Assembly: GCF_012726175.1 (NCBI RefSeq)
Contig: NZ_JAASAD010000013.1
Coordinates: 62,001 to 126,000, forward strand
Length of the DNA stretch: 64,000 bases
From: Micromonospora sp. HNM0581
GTDB lineage: Bacteria > Actinomycetota > Actinomycetes > Mycobacteriales > Micromonosporaceae
Direction of reading: 5' to 3'
In this document: positions 17,802 through 26,824 of the stretch, in pieces
How the letters are laid out: every line of letters begins with the position of its first letter
Position numbering within the stretch: position 1 is the stretch's first letter
Notes under the pieces: model-generated
Told to the model about the DNA's origin: nothing
Seen by the model: the letters and a program-made list of their open reading frames with translations, nothing else
Databases searched by the model: none
Translations under genes and position numbers: made by a program

Positions 17802-19453
17802 CCGGCCCGCTGCCCGGGGGGCGCAGGAACCGCGCCCGAGCACGCGTCGGAAGCCGGGCGGCCGGCGCAGTACGCGCCGACCGGACCGCCGCCGCCCTCG
17901 CCGACGCGAGGGACATGCCCGACGGTGAGCTACGCGTCGACGAACTGGCACGGGTGGCCACCCTCGCCGAGGCGGACGGTGATCACCGGACCGCGATCGA
18001 CGCGTGGTGCGAGCTGGTCGAGGCACACCTGCGCAGCGGCGAGCGGTGGCGGCTGTTCGAGCCCGTGCAACGTTGCCTGCGCACGGCAGCGATGGACGAC
18101 GACACGGCGCGCCGCTATCGGCGGTACGCCGTCGAGGCACTGCTCGGCACCCCACGCATCAGTCTGGACCAGGCCCGCGGCATCTCGGACGGGCTCGCCG
18201 AGACGGACGGGGAGACGACCGGGGCGCTCGTGGCGCAGCTACGTTGCCGGATCGCCGACCATGTGGGCGACGAGCCCGCTGCCCGACACTGGCTGGAACT
18301 CTGGCAGGCCGGGCGGTCCGACCCGGCCGCCGGGTGCCCCGACTGCCTGCCCGTGCGCCAGGCCCAGTTGCTGGCCGGCTGGGGCGACTGGGCCGCGGCG
18401 CTCGACGTGCTCGGCCCGCTGCTGGCCAACCCCACCGGCTGCACCGCCCAGCCGGAGGCGGCCCTGACCGCGGCGCTGCTGCCCTGGCTGCGGGCGGGCC
18501 TACCCGACCGGGCCGGCCAGGCACACGTACGGGCCTACCAGCGGCACCGGACGGAACCCGACGGGTTCGGATACCTCGCCACCCACCTGCGCTTCTGCGC
18601 GTTGGGCGGACACCTCGACCGCGGTGTGGAGATCGTCGTCGAACACCTGCCCCGACTGGACGCACCGCACGAGGATCTGTCCGTGATGGAGTTCGCCACG
18701 GCGGCGGCCCTGGTCTGCGGGCTGGCGGGTGAGGCGAGCGACGACCGGACGGTACGACGACCGGCGTACGGTGGGCAGCCGGCCGCCGAGGTCACGGTGA
18801 CTCAGCTCGGTGCCGAACTGCTCGCCGTCGCGACCACGCTGGCCGGCAGTTTCGACGCGCGGAACGGCACCGGGCACCAGTCGGGTCGGATGGCCGCCTG
18901 GCTTGCCGAACGTCCTTCGGCCCCGGCGGTACCGCTGCCCCCCGACGGGACTTACGAAACGGACGGAGAGTCCGAGCCGGACGGGGAGTTCGGTCCCGAC
19001 GCCCAGCCGGAACCGGACAGGCCGGGTACCGCTTCGGCAGCGGACGAGATCGGGGCACTGACCGTCGCCATGATCACTGATGCGCTGGACCGCCGGGGAG
19101 ACGGCTACAGCCTCGACGCCGCCGGTACGGTGCTGGGACGCTGGGGCGACGCGGTCATCCACTTCCGGCGGGCAGGTGCCCGCCTCGACATCCTGCACGC
19201 CCGGGTGGTGGCCGGGCGGCGACTCACGGCGGACCGGCGCACCGAGGCGTACGCGTTCTGCAACACCTGGAACCGGGACCGACTGCTCCCCAAGGCGTAC
19301 GCCCACGATCCGGGCGACGGCGATCTCGTGCTCGCCGGTGAGGTGACCGTCGACCTGGCGTACGGTGTCACCCCGGATCAGGTCGCGGTGCTCGTCGACG
19401 CGGCAGTCCGGACCGGTGTCGCGTACGCCGAGGCGGTCGCCGCCCTGCCCTGA
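17798..19453 (+). CDS. TPR-like protein with C-terminal YbjN domain
   Basis: The 551-residue protein has an Arg/Ala-rich N-terminus, a helical repeat region (about 40-330) with TPR-like spacing of Trp/Ala/Leu (GDHRTAIDAWCELVEAHL, GWGDWAAALDVLGPLL), an acidic linker (about 380-410) with repeated DGE/EPD motifs, and a C-terminal YbjN domain (about 420-550). That domain carries FCNTWNRDRLLPKAYAHD and GEVTVDLAYGVTPDQ, closely matching the preceding gene, so the pair arose by duplication plus fusion to the repeat region. Partner binding through the repeats is an inference. A strong terminator follows the stop codon directly. Confidence 0.82.
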   Translation: MTGPLPGGRRNRARARVGSRAAGAVRADRTAAALADARDMPDGELRVDELARVATLAEADGDHRTAIDAWCELVEAHLRSGERWRLFEPVQRCLRTAAMDDDTARRYRRYAVEALLGTPRISLDQARGISDGLAETDGETTGALVAQLRCRIADHVGDEPAARHWLELWQAGRSDPAAGCPDCLPVRQAQLLAGWGDWAAALDVLGPLLANPTGCTAQPEAALTAALLPWLRAGLPDRAGQAHVRAYQRHRTEPDGFGYLATHLRFCALGGHLDRGVEIVVEHLPRLDAPHEDLSVMEFATAAALVCGLAGEASDDRTVRRPAYGGQPAAEVTVTQLGAELLAVATTLAGSFDARNGTGHQSGRMAAWLAERPSAPAVPLPPDGTYETDGESEPDGEFGPDAQPEPDRPGTASAADEIGALTVAMITDALDRRGDGYSLDAAGTVLGRWGDAVIHFRRAGARLDILHARVVAGRRLTADRRTEAYAFCNTWNRDRLLPKAYAHDPGDGDLVLAGEVTVDLAYGVTPDQVAVLVDAAVRTGVAYAEAVAALP

Positions 19454-19499
19454 CACCACACGCCCGGCCGGGGCGGTACGGCACCGGCCGGGCGTGGTG
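19454..19499. terminator. Strong bidirectional terminator
   Basis: CACCAC-A-CGCCCGGCCGG (19454-19471) pairs with CCGGCCGGGCG-TGGTG (19484-19499) around a 12-base loop, with a single bulged A. It fills nearly the whole gap between the convergent YbjN and protease genes. Confidence 0.8.
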
Positions 19500-19501
19500 A
19501 G

Positions 19502-20686
19502 TCAGCGCTGGCTGCCCAGGGCGCGGAAGTTCTGCGTGGTGAGCAGAGTCAGGTTGTTGCGTTGGAGGATCTCGTTGACCGGCTGGTAGAACGTGGTGCC
19601 ACCACTGACGCAGTCACCGGAGCCACCGGAGGTCACCCCCTGCGCCTGGTTGCCCGAGATCCACGAGCCACCCGAGTCGCCGGGCTCCGCGCAGACGTTG
19701 GTCCGCACCAGCCCACCCACAAGCCCCTCCGGGTATCGGACGGTGGCGTCGCGGGCCTGGACCGTGCCACAGCTCACGCCGGTGGTCGAGCCGGAGCGGC
19801 AGATCGACGAGCCGACCGGCACCTCCTGCGAACCGGCCACCCGAGCCACCCCGCCGCGGAAGTCGGTCACCTCCGGCAGCATCGTGGTGGTGTTGTCGAC
19901 CTGCACGAAGGCCCAGTCGTCGCCAGGGAAAGACGAGGCCCGGAAGATACCCTGCTGTGCCCGGTCCGCACCGGTGGTCCGGTCACCGACCTGTCCGCAG
20001 TGGCCTGCGGTGACGTAACCACCGACCACCGCGAAGCCGACCGAGCAGCGACCGGTGCCGACGAAGAAGGGCTCCCCGCCACGCACATCGGCGAAGAGTC
20101 GCGGCTGCTCCTCGGTGGTCATCCGCACCGCCTGGCGGGGCACCCCGGCGCGGTCCACGAAGCTCCACCCGGCAGCTTCCGCACCGGGCTCCGCGAGCAC
20201 CACCACGGTGTTCGAGGCGACGTCGACGTACCAGCCGGAAACCTGTTGGGCGCGGGCTGCGGTGCGGTCCATCTGGTCCTTGAGCGTGTCGAGCTGGCTG
20301 ACCCCACGCTCGACCACCTTCGGTGTCGCCCCGGCGGCACGGACCCGCTGTGCCTGTGCCGCGTCGGCGACCGCGACGTTGAGTTCGCTGCCGTCAGCGC
20401 TGAGCCAGCTGCCGCCATACGTCGCACCGAGGTCCGCCCGGAGCTGGTCCACCACCCCGGTGGCCCAGCGTTCAGTTTTGAGGCGCGCGGCCACCTGCGA
20501 ATCGTCGAGCCGCAGGTCCCGCCGCATCGCCTCGACCACGTCCGGGTCGGCGCCCTGCACCGTCACGTTTGTCGGTGCGCCGACCGGTGTGCCACCGTCA
20601 CCGGCGAACGACGGCAGGGCGACTGCCGTCGCCGCGCCCAGAGCCGCCACCACGACACCGATGGCTGTCAATCGTCTGCGGTCCAT
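19502..20686 (-). CDS. Secreted chymotrypsin-like serine protease (S1, streptogrisin type)
   Basis: The 394-residue preproprotein has a signal peptide (core AIGVVVAALGAATAVAL), a propeptide of about 170 residues resembling the alpha-lytic protease foldase domain, and a mature S1 protease. The catalytic triad is His229 (TAGHC), Asp257 (GDDWAFV) and Ser338 (GDSGGS). Six cysteines in the mature part fit three disulfides as in streptogrisins (214-230, 296-306, 332-359). The ATG at 20686 has GGAGGAG nine bases upstream, and the long frame to 20752 is spurious. It should be exported and self-processed. The S1 pocket region (SGGSGDC) suggests preference for medium or large neutral side chains, which is an inference. 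Confidence 0.93.
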   Translation of the reverse strand: MDRRRLTAIGVVVAALGAATAVALPSFAGDGGTPVGAPTNVTVQGADPDVVEAMRRDLRLDDSQVAARLKTERWATGVVDQLRADLGATYGGSWLSADGSELNVAVADAAQAQRVRAAGATPKVVERGVSQLDTLKDQMDRTAARAQQVSGWYVDVASNTVVVLAEPGAEAAGWSFVDRAGVPRQAVRMTTEEQPRLFADVRGGEPFFVGTGRCSVGFAVVGGYVTAGHCGQVGDRTTGADRAQQGIFRASSFPGDDWAFVQVDNTTTMLPEVTDFRGGVARVAGSQEVPVGSSICRSGSTTGVSCGTVQARDATVRYPEGLVGGLVRTNVCAEPGDSGGSWISGNQAQGVTSGGSGDCVSGGTTFYQPVNEILQRNNLTLLTTQNFRALGSQR

Positions 20687-20851
20687 CCGCCATGCTCCTC
20701 CCGGCCGGCGTGGGTACGCCTGCCGGCTCGGAGTACGGACGAAAGCCCTCACCGGTTGAGTGTGACCATCGACTGATCAATCAGCTGACACCGATGGCCA
20801 CCTGCCACCAGATTCAGTGACTCGACGTACCAAGTTGACCACTTTGAGCGT

Positions 20852-22543
20852 TCAGACCTCGACCACCGTCGGGACGATCATCGGACGACGACGGTAGGCG
20901 TCGTTGACCCAGCGGCCCACGGTACGCCGGACGATCTGCTGCAGTTGGTGCGGATCGGTGATCCCGTCCCCGGCGGCCCGGTTGAGCGCCTCGGTCACCA
21001 GCGGGATCACCGCGTTGAACGCCGCCGGGTCCTCCGAGAAGCCCTTGGCCGAGACGGTCGGCCCCGCCACCACCTTGCCGGTCACCGAGTCCACCACGAC
21101 GGTCGCGGCGATGAAGCCACCGTCGCCGAGGATGCGCCGTTCGGTGAGCAACGACTCGCTGACGTCGCCGACGGCCAACCCGTCCACGTAGACGTACCGG
21201 CTCTTGACGTGACCCACCAGACTGGCCCGCCCCTCCACCAGGTCGACCACGTCGCCGTCCTCGCAGAGCACCACCCGGTCGGCGGCCACGCCGGACTCGA
21301 TGCCCAGCCGGGCGTGTGCGCGCAGGTGCCGCCACTCGCCGTGCACCGGCATCAGGTTGCTGGGCCGGACCACGTTGAGCAGGTAGAGCAGTTCGCCGGC
21401 CGGGGCGTGGCCGGAGACGTGCACCTTCGCCACGTCCTTGTGGACGACCACCGCACCGGCCCGGGCCAGCCGGTTGATCACCCGGTAGACGGAGGTCTCG
21501 TTCCCCGGTACCAGCGAGGAGGCGAGCACCACCGTGTCACCGGGGGCGATGGTGATGTGCCGGTGGTCGCCGCTGGCCATCCGCCCCAGGGCGCTCATCG
21601 GCTCGCCCTGCGAGCCGGTGGACATCAGCACGATCTGCTCGGGCGGCATCGAGGTGGCCTCGTCCAGACCGACGACCAGGCCAGGTGGGATGTTCAACAG
21701 GCCCAGATCCCGCGCGATGCCCATGTTGCGGACCATCGACCGGCCGATCAGGGCCACCTTGCGGCCGTGCTCGACAGCCGAGTCGAACACCTGCTGCACC
21801 CGGTGCACGTGGGAGGCGAACGAGGCAACGATGATCCGACCCCGCGCCTTGGCGAAGATCGAGTCGAGGACCGGACCGATCTCCCGCTCCGGCGTGACGA
21901 AACCCGGGATCTCCGCGTTCGTGGAGTCCGACAGCAGCAGGTCGACGCCCTCGGCACCGAGTCGCGCGAAGCCGGCCAGGTCGGTGATACGACCGTCCAG
22001 CGGCAGCTGGTCCATCTTGAAGTCGCCGGTGTGCAACACCAGCCCGGCCGGGGTCCGGATGGCGACCGCGAGTGCGTCAGGAATCGAGTGGTTCACGGCG
22101 AAGAACTCGCACTCGAACGGGCCGAGCCGCTCCCGGCCACCTTCCCGCACCGTCAGGGTGTACGGCTGGATCCGCCGCTCGGCCAGCTTCGCCTCCACCA
22201 GCGCGAGGGTGAACTGGGAACCGACCAGCGGGATGTCGGGCTTGTGCGCGAGCAGATAGGGCACCGCACCGATGTGGTCCTCGTGGCCGTGCGTCAGCAC
22301 GATCGCCTGAATGTCGTTCAGGCGGTCGAGGATCGGGCCGAAGTCCGGCAGGATCAGGTCGACGCCGGGCTGCTCCACGTCCGGGAAGAGCACTCCGCAG
22401 TCGACCACCAGCAGCTTGCCGTCGTACTCGAAGACGGTCATGTTCCGGCCGATGGCGCCGAGCCCGCCGAGCGGAATGATCCGCAGTCCGCCCTCCGGCA
22501 GCGGCGGTGGAAGTTGGGCCTCCTCGTTGTGCGCCTCGGTCAC
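20852..22543 (-). CDS. rnj: Ribonuclease J
   Basis: The 563-residue metallo-beta-lactamase fold nuclease acts in mRNA decay and rRNA maturation with 5'-3' exonuclease and endonuclease activity. The metal-binding motif is HGHEDHIG (His85, His87, Asp89, His90), followed by motif-rich LHTGDFKMD and LLSDSTNAE segments and the beta-CASP signatures ASFASHVHRV and STGSQGEPMSAL. The GTG start has GAGGTG upstream. The gene is followed by dapA on its upstream side (22596) in the order dapA-rnj, as in mycobacteria. Confidence 0.96.
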   Translation of the reverse strand: MTEAHNEEAQLPPPLPEGGLRIIPLGGLGAIGRNMTVFEYDGKLLVVDCGVLFPDVEQPGVDLILPDFGPILDRLNDIQAIVLTHGHEDHIGAVPYLLAHKPDIPLVGSQFTLALVEAKLAERRIQPYTLTVREGGRERLGPFECEFFAVNHSIPDALAVAIRTPAGLVLHTGDFKMDQLPLDGRITDLAGFARLGAEGVDLLLSDSTNAEIPGFVTPEREIGPVLDSIFAKARGRIIVASFASHVHRVQQVFDSAVEHGRKVALIGRSMVRNMGIARDLGLLNIPPGLVVGLDEATSMPPEQIVLMSTGSQGEPMSALGRMASGDHRHITIAPGDTVVLASSLVPGNETSVYRVINRLARAGAVVVHKDVAKVHVSGHAPAGELLYLLNVVRPSNLMPVHGEWRHLRAHARLGIESGVAADRVVLCEDGDVVDLVEGRASLVGHVKSRYVYVDGLAVGDVSESLLTERRILGDGGFIAATVVVDSVTGKVVAGPTVSAKGFSEDPAAFNAVIPLVTEALNRAAGDGITDPHQLQQIVRRTVGRWVNDAYRRRPMIVPTVVEV

Positions 22544-22595
22544 GCGTTCACCTCATTCTGCGACGCCGTCACGCGGCGTCTGTCGTATCGTTTGA

Positions 22596-23522
22596 TCATT
22601 CAGGGAGGGGCAGGCCCGCCGCCACGCAGTCGGCGCGCAGCTGGGCGATCTCACCGTCGGTGGCGTCCACAAGCGGCGGCCGGACCGGCCCCCCGGGCAG
22701 GCCCTGCGCCGCAAGGCCAGCCTTCACCAGGATCACACCCTGGGCACGGAAGATCCCCGTAAACAGTGGCAGCAGACGGCGGTGCAGCGCCAACGCGGTC
22801 GCCGTGTCCCCCGTGTCGTACGCCTCGATCATCTGCTTGGTCTCGGCGCCGGTGAAGTGCGTGGAGGTGCCAACGACACCGACACAGCCGACGGCGAGCG
22901 CGGGCAGGGTGAGCGAGTCCTCGCCGCTGTAGTAGGCCAGCTCCGCCCGACTGGTCACCCAACTCGTCGCCGTCAGGTCGCTCTTGGCGTCCTTCACCGC
23001 GACGATCCGGCCGTGCTCGGCGAGCTGGACCAGGGTTTCCGTCTCGATCGCCACACCCGAGCGGTGCGGGATGTCGTAGAGCATCACCGGCAGGCCGGTG
23101 GCATCGGCCACGGCGGTGAAGTGACGCAGCAGACCGGTCTGCGGCGGCTTGTTGTAGTACGGCGTGACCACCAGCAGCCCGTGTGCACCGGCCTTCTCCG
23201 CCGAGGTGGCCAGCTCGATGGTGTGCCGGGTGTCGTTGGTGCCGACGCCCGCAACCACCCGCGCCCGGTCGCCGACAGCCTCCACCACGGCCCGGATCAG
23301 GCGTTCCTTCTCGACGTCGGTGGTGGTCGGCGACTCACCGGTGGTGCCGTTGACCACCAGCGCGTCGTTACCCTGCTGGGTGACCAGATGATCCGCCAGC
23401 CGCGCCGCGCCGTCGAGGTCGAGCGCCCCGTCGGCGGTGAACGGGGTCACCATGGCCGTGAGCACCCGGCCGAACGGACGGGAGGCCGCTCGAACCGGAG
23501 CATCCAGGTGGTCGTGCGTCAT
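22596..23522 (-). CDS. dapA: 4-hydroxy-tetrahydrodipicolinate synthase
   Basis: The 308-residue TIM-barrel aldolase condenses pyruvate with aspartate semialdehyde in lysine and diaminopimelate synthesis. The Schiff-base lysine is Lys177 (IVAVKDAK), the catalytic tyrosine is Tyr149 (VMLYDIPHRSG), and the Thr60-Thr61 pair lies in NGTTGESPT. Length and motifs are typical. It is 52 bases upstream of rnj and probably co-transcribed. A second pathway gene, dapB, lies at 28.7 kb. Confidence 0.96.
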   Translation of the reverse strand: MTHDHLDAPVRAASRPFGRVLTAMVTPFTADGALDLDGAARLADHLVTQQGNDALVVNGTTGESPTTTDVEKERLIRAVVEAVGDRARVVAGVGTNDTRHTIELATSAEKAGAHGLLVVTPYYNKPPQTGLLRHFTAVADATGLPVMLYDIPHRSGVAIETETLVQLAEHGRIVAVKDAKSDLTATSWVTSRAELAYYSGEDSLTLPALAVGCVGVVGTSTHFTGAETKQMIEAYDTGDTATALALHRRLLPLFTGIFRAQGVILVKAGLAAQGLPGGPVRPPLVDATDGEIAQLRADCVAAGLPLPE

Positions 23523-23601
23523 GGTGACAACCTATCGGACGGCCGACGGGAGGCCACCGGGGAAGGGCTCACCACCACCGGGTCGGCGGGCTGAGGTCCG
23601 C

Positions 23602-24354
23602 TCAGGATGTCTGGGCGTACGGGCTGTGCGCCACCTCCGTGCCGTCGGGCAGCGCCGAGATGGTGAAGTCGGCGAAGACGTTCGGCGCGACCCGCTGCAA
23701 CTGTCGCAGGCACTCCACGGCCAGCTCACGGATCTCCACGTCGGCGTGCTCGGTGGCACGCATATCGATGAAGTGCCGCCAGGCCCGATAGTTGCCGGTC
23801 ACCACGATGCGGGTCTCGGTGGCGTTGGGCAACACCGCCCGGGCAGCCTGGCGTGCCTGCTTGCGCCGCAGGGTCGGGTTCGCCACATCGGCGAAGCGCC
23901 GCTCCAGCCCCTCCAGCAGCTCGTTGTAGGCCCTTACGCTCGCCTCGGCCGCCTCGACGAACCGTTTGTGCAGCTCGGGATCCTCGGCGATCACCGTCGG
24001 CTCCACCATGGCGGCGTCCCGCTCCGGCACGTACCGCTGCGACAGCTGGGAGTAGGAGAAGTGCCGATGCCGGATCAGCTCGTGGGTGAACGAACGGGAC
24101 ACCCCGGTGAAGTAGAAGCTCACCGAGCCGTGCTCGAGCACCGAGAGGTGACCGACCTCCAGGATGTGCGCCAGGTAACCGGCGTTCGTCGCCGTCGCCG
24201 GGTTGGGCTTCTGCCAGCTCTGGTAACAGGCCCGCCCGGCGAACTCCGCCAACGCCTGCCCGCCGTCAGCATCGGTCGACCACGGCACGTCCTCCGGCGG
24301 GTCGAACTGGGTCCACGCGATCAGCTTGACCTGGGGCTGCACCATTTCCGGCAT
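23602..24354 (-). CDS. thyX: Flavin-dependent thymidylate synthase
   Basis: The 250-residue enzyme makes dTMP from dUMP using FAD, NADPH and methylene-tetrahydrofolate. The ThyX motif RHRxxSxxxxSxR is present as [13 protein letters not shown] (residues 95-107), with the flanking [19 protein letters not shown]. The two possible starts, ATG at 24354 and ATG at 24345, differ by three codons. It is located just upstream of dapA, as in mycobacteria; the intervening 80 bases are non-coding. Confidence 0.96.
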   Translation of the reverse strand: MPEMVQPQVKLIAWTQFDPPEDVPWSTDADGGQALAEFAGRACYQSWQKPNPATATNAGYLAHILEVGHLSVLEHGSVSFYFTGVSRSFTHELIRHRHFSYSQLSQRYVPERDAAMVEPTVIAEDPELHKRFVEAAEASVRAYNELLEGLERRFADVANPTLRRKQARQAARAVLPNATETRIVVTGNYRAWRHFIDMRATEHADVEIRELAVECLRQLQRVAPNVFADFTISALPDGTEVAHSPYAQTS

Positions 24355-24398
24355 TCCTGGGACTGTAGCGGACCGGGCAGCAGGCAGCGGGCAGCGGC

Positions 24399-24965
24399 CT
24401 AGACGTAGAGCGCGGTGAAGGGTGGCCAGGGGAAGTTGCGGACCACCGAGAAGGCCAGCCAAGCGGCGAGGAAACCGCCGATCAGCTTCGGGCCCACCCG
24501 CAGGTCGGGCAACCGCCAACCGAACGCCTGCCGACCCGCCCAGGCGACGAAGAGATACGCCAGGAAGGGCAGCGCGAAGACGAAGAGGAAATGGTGCCGG
24601 GCGGCGGCCGGCAGATCGGCGTGCAGCACGTACCACAGGGCGCGGGTGGCACCGCAACCCGGGCAGTCCAGCCCCGTGGTCATCTTGAGCAGGCACGTCG
24701 GCAGTGCGTCGGGCGCCGAGCGGGTCGGATCGCTGAGCAGCGTGTAGCCGATGCCCGCGGCAACGCAACCGACCGCGGCCAGGGGCACCACCCAGCGTGG
24801 CGTGCGGGCGTGCATCCGGATCACGAACCGGGTGAGTCGATCGGACTCAGCCACCGGATAACCGGCCGGGTGACCGGCGTCCGATCCACCAGGTGGATGC
24901 CCCCACTGCAGATCAGGCTGCGGCTGGGTAGCGTCCGGTCGGTCAACGCTCGTCACGAACCTCAC
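24399..24965 (-). CDS. DUF2752 membrane protein
   Basis: The 188-residue protein has a polar N-terminus of about 50 residues and three membrane helices. The DUF2752 signature [18 protein letters not shown] lies near residue 100, with a loop containing the CPxCGxTR motif typical of the family. No function is established. The GTG start overlaps the stop of the YcaQ-like gene by four bases (GTGA), which supports this start and indicates coupling; the internal Met about 50 codons in is the alternative. Confidence 0.83.
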   Translation of the reverse strand: MRFVTSVDRPDATQPQPDLQWGHPPGGSDAGHPAGYPVAESDRLTRFVIRMHARTPRWVVPLAAVGCVAAGIGYTLLSDPTRSAPDALPTCLLKMTTGLDCPGCGATRALWYVLHADLPAAARHHFLFVFALPFLAYLFVAWAGRQAFGWRLPDLRVGPKLIGGFLAAWLAFSVVRNFPWPPFTALYV

Positions 24966-26191
24966 CGTACACCGGCGACGTCCACCAACGCGGCGGCCAG
25001 CGGCGCCGCGAGGTCACCGGAGGCCGGCGGTGCCACCGTGTCCAGCCCGAGCCAGCCGGCCAGGCGGTACAGCTCCACGGCGAGGGCGGCAGCCGTCTCG
25101 ACCGGGTCGACGCCCGGCTCCACCCAGGCGGCCGGCACCAGCAGCACCCCGGACCGACGATCCGCCTTCAGGTCGACCCGGGCCGTGAAGCGCTCGCCCT
25201 GCCGGAACGGCAGCACGTAGTAGCCGTACACACGTTGCGGTGCCGGCACGTAGATCTCGATGCGGTAGCTGAAACCGAACAGCCGCTCGGTACGGGCACG
25301 TTCCCAGACCAGCGGGTCGAAGGGACTCACCAGGCCGTCGCCGCGTACCCAGCGGGGCAGCCGCGCCTCGGCGTGCAGCCAGGCCGGCTGCCGCCACCCC
25401 TGCACCGCGACTTGTCGCAACTCCCCCGACTCGGCCAGCTCGGCGATGGCCTGCCGGGCGCCGGCCACCGGCAGCCGGAAATAGTCGCGCAGCTCCGGCT
25501 CCGCGGCCACCCCCAGCGAGCGGGCCGCGATGCCCACCAGGGTGCGGTACGCCTGCGCCTCGGTAGGCGTCGGCATGTCCAGCACGTCAGCCGGTAGCAC
25601 CCGTTGCGGCACGTCGTACCGGCGGGCGAAAGAAGGCGTACGCTGCGCAGCGCACACCTCGCCGGCCCAGAAAAGGTATTCCAGGGCCTGTTTGACCGCA
25701 GACCAGTTCCACCCCCAGTTGCCGCTGCGGCGGGGCGCGTCGTGCTCGATCTCGGCGACGGTCAGCGGCCCCCGGGCGGCCACCTCGTCGCGTACCCAGG
25801 ACACCAGAGCGGGCTGCTCGGCGACGATGCGGCGCATCCCACCCCAGGCGTCGCTGTGCGCCCGGGCCATCCGCCAGCGCAGCGCCGGATGCAGGGCGAC
25901 CGGCACCAACGACGCCTCGTGGCCCCAGTACTCGAACAACTCGCGGGGCCGGCGGTAGGCGGCGGAGTCGAGCAGGGCGGTGGGATAGGGCCCGAGCCGG
26001 CTGTAGAGCGGCAGGTAGTGCGCACGCTGCAGGACGTTCACCGAATCCATCTGGATCAGCCCGATCCGGTCGAGCACCCGACGCAGATGCCGGCGGGTGG
26101 GCGCCCCGGTCGGCGTCGGATCGGCGAAGCCCTGCGCCGCCAACGCGACGCGGCGGGCCTGGGCGAGCGAGAGCGGTTCCGGTGCGACCAT
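24962..26191 (-). CDS. YcaQ-like DNA glycosylase (winged-helix family)
   Basis: The 409-residue protein belongs to the HTH_42/AlkZ-YcaQ family, some members of which unhook interstrand crosslinks. It has three winged-helix domains; the QMDSVNV motif near residue 48 holds the catalytic QxD pair. Other family marks are YWGHEASLVP and LVSPFDPLVWERART. The ATG at 26191 leads into LSLAQARRVALAAQGF, the common family start. It is coupled to the DUF2752 gene by a four-base overlap, and divergent from the GNAT gene across 78 bases. Confidence 0.87.
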   Translation of the reverse strand: MVAPEPLSLAQARRVALAAQGFADPTPTGAPTRRHLRRVLDRIGLIQMDSVNVLQRAHYLPLYSRLGPYPTALLDSAAYRRPRELFEYWGHEASLVPVALHPALRWRMARAHSDAWGGMRRIVAEQPALVSWVRDEVAARGPLTVAEIEHDAPRRSGNWGWNWSAVKQALEYLFWAGEVCAAQRTPSFARRYDVPQRVLPADVLDMPTPTEAQAYRTLVGIAARSLGVAAEPELRDYFRLPVAGARQAIAELAESGELRQVAVQGWRQPAWLHAEARLPRWVRGDGLVSPFDPLVWERARTERLFGFSYRIEIYVPAPQRVYGYYVLPFRQGERFTARVDLKADRRSGVLLVPAAWVEPGVDPVETAAALAVELYRLAGWLGLDTVAPPASGDLAAPLAAALVDVAGVR

Positions 26192-26269
26192 CGTCCGCAG
26201 GCTACGGCAGGCATACGACACCGGTGCGGACGCTGGACCTGCCCGCCCTCACGGCCTAGAACTGTCTGC

Positions 26270-26824
26270 ATGCCCAGCATCCGCCACGAGCAGCCGGACG
26301 ACGCCGACGCGGTGGCCCGGGTGCATGTCCGTGGCTGGCAGGCTGGCTACGCCGGGATCATGCCGGACGAGGTGCTCAACCGGCTCAACCCCGTCGCCTG
26401 GGCACAGCGCCGCCGCGCCCTCGGCACCGCCGACCCGGACCACCCGTTCACCACGTTGCTCGCCGAGGAGTATGGCACGCTCGTCGGGTTCACCACCTTC
26501 GGGCCGTACCGCAACATCCAGGACCGGGACGACCTCGACCCGGCGTACGGCGAGGTCGTGAGCCTCTACGTCATCCCCGAGAACTGGGGCGACGGCACCG
26601 CCCGGGCACTGCTCGCGGCGGCGCGGGCGGGCCTGCGTGAATCCGGCCGGGCGGAGTACCGACTCTGGGTGCTGGCGGACAATGGCCGGGCCCGACGGTT
26701 CTACGCGCGGGCCGGGCTGTCAGCGGACGGTGAGCGGTCGACCTATCCGGTGCCGTTGTCCGGCGGGCGACCCGCGATCGGGCTCGTCGAACTGCGGTAC
26801 ACCGGCCGACTCGACGACGGCTGA
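26270..26824 (+). CDS. GNAT-family N-acetyltransferase
   Basis: The 184-residue protein shows the GNAT fold: N-terminal IRHEQPDDADAVARVH, the acceptor region VRGWQAGYAGIMP and an acetyl-CoA loop after VSLYVIPENWGDGTARALL, in which the usual Q/RxxGxG/A is weak. The substrate is unknown. The last 105 bases overlap the convergent GT87 gene, and the C-terminal coding of one of the two is therefore constrained by the other. A second GNAT protein of the same subfamily lies at 28.0 kb on the other side of the GT87 gene. Confidence 0.88.
   Translation: MPSIRHEQPDDADAVARVHVRGWQAGYAGIMPDEVLNRLNPVAWAQRRRALGTADPDHPFTTLLAEEYGTLVGFTTFGPYRNIQDRDDLDPAYGEVVSLYVIPENWGDGTARALLAAARAGLRESGRAEYRLWVLADNGRARRFYARAGLSADGERSTYPVPLSGGRPAIGLVELRYTGRLDDG

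Noticed and set aside
20945-22762. Plus-strand frame of 605 codons over ribonuclease J
   Set aside because: The minus strand has complete RNase J motifs; the plus frame is His/Val/Asp-rich shadow coding.
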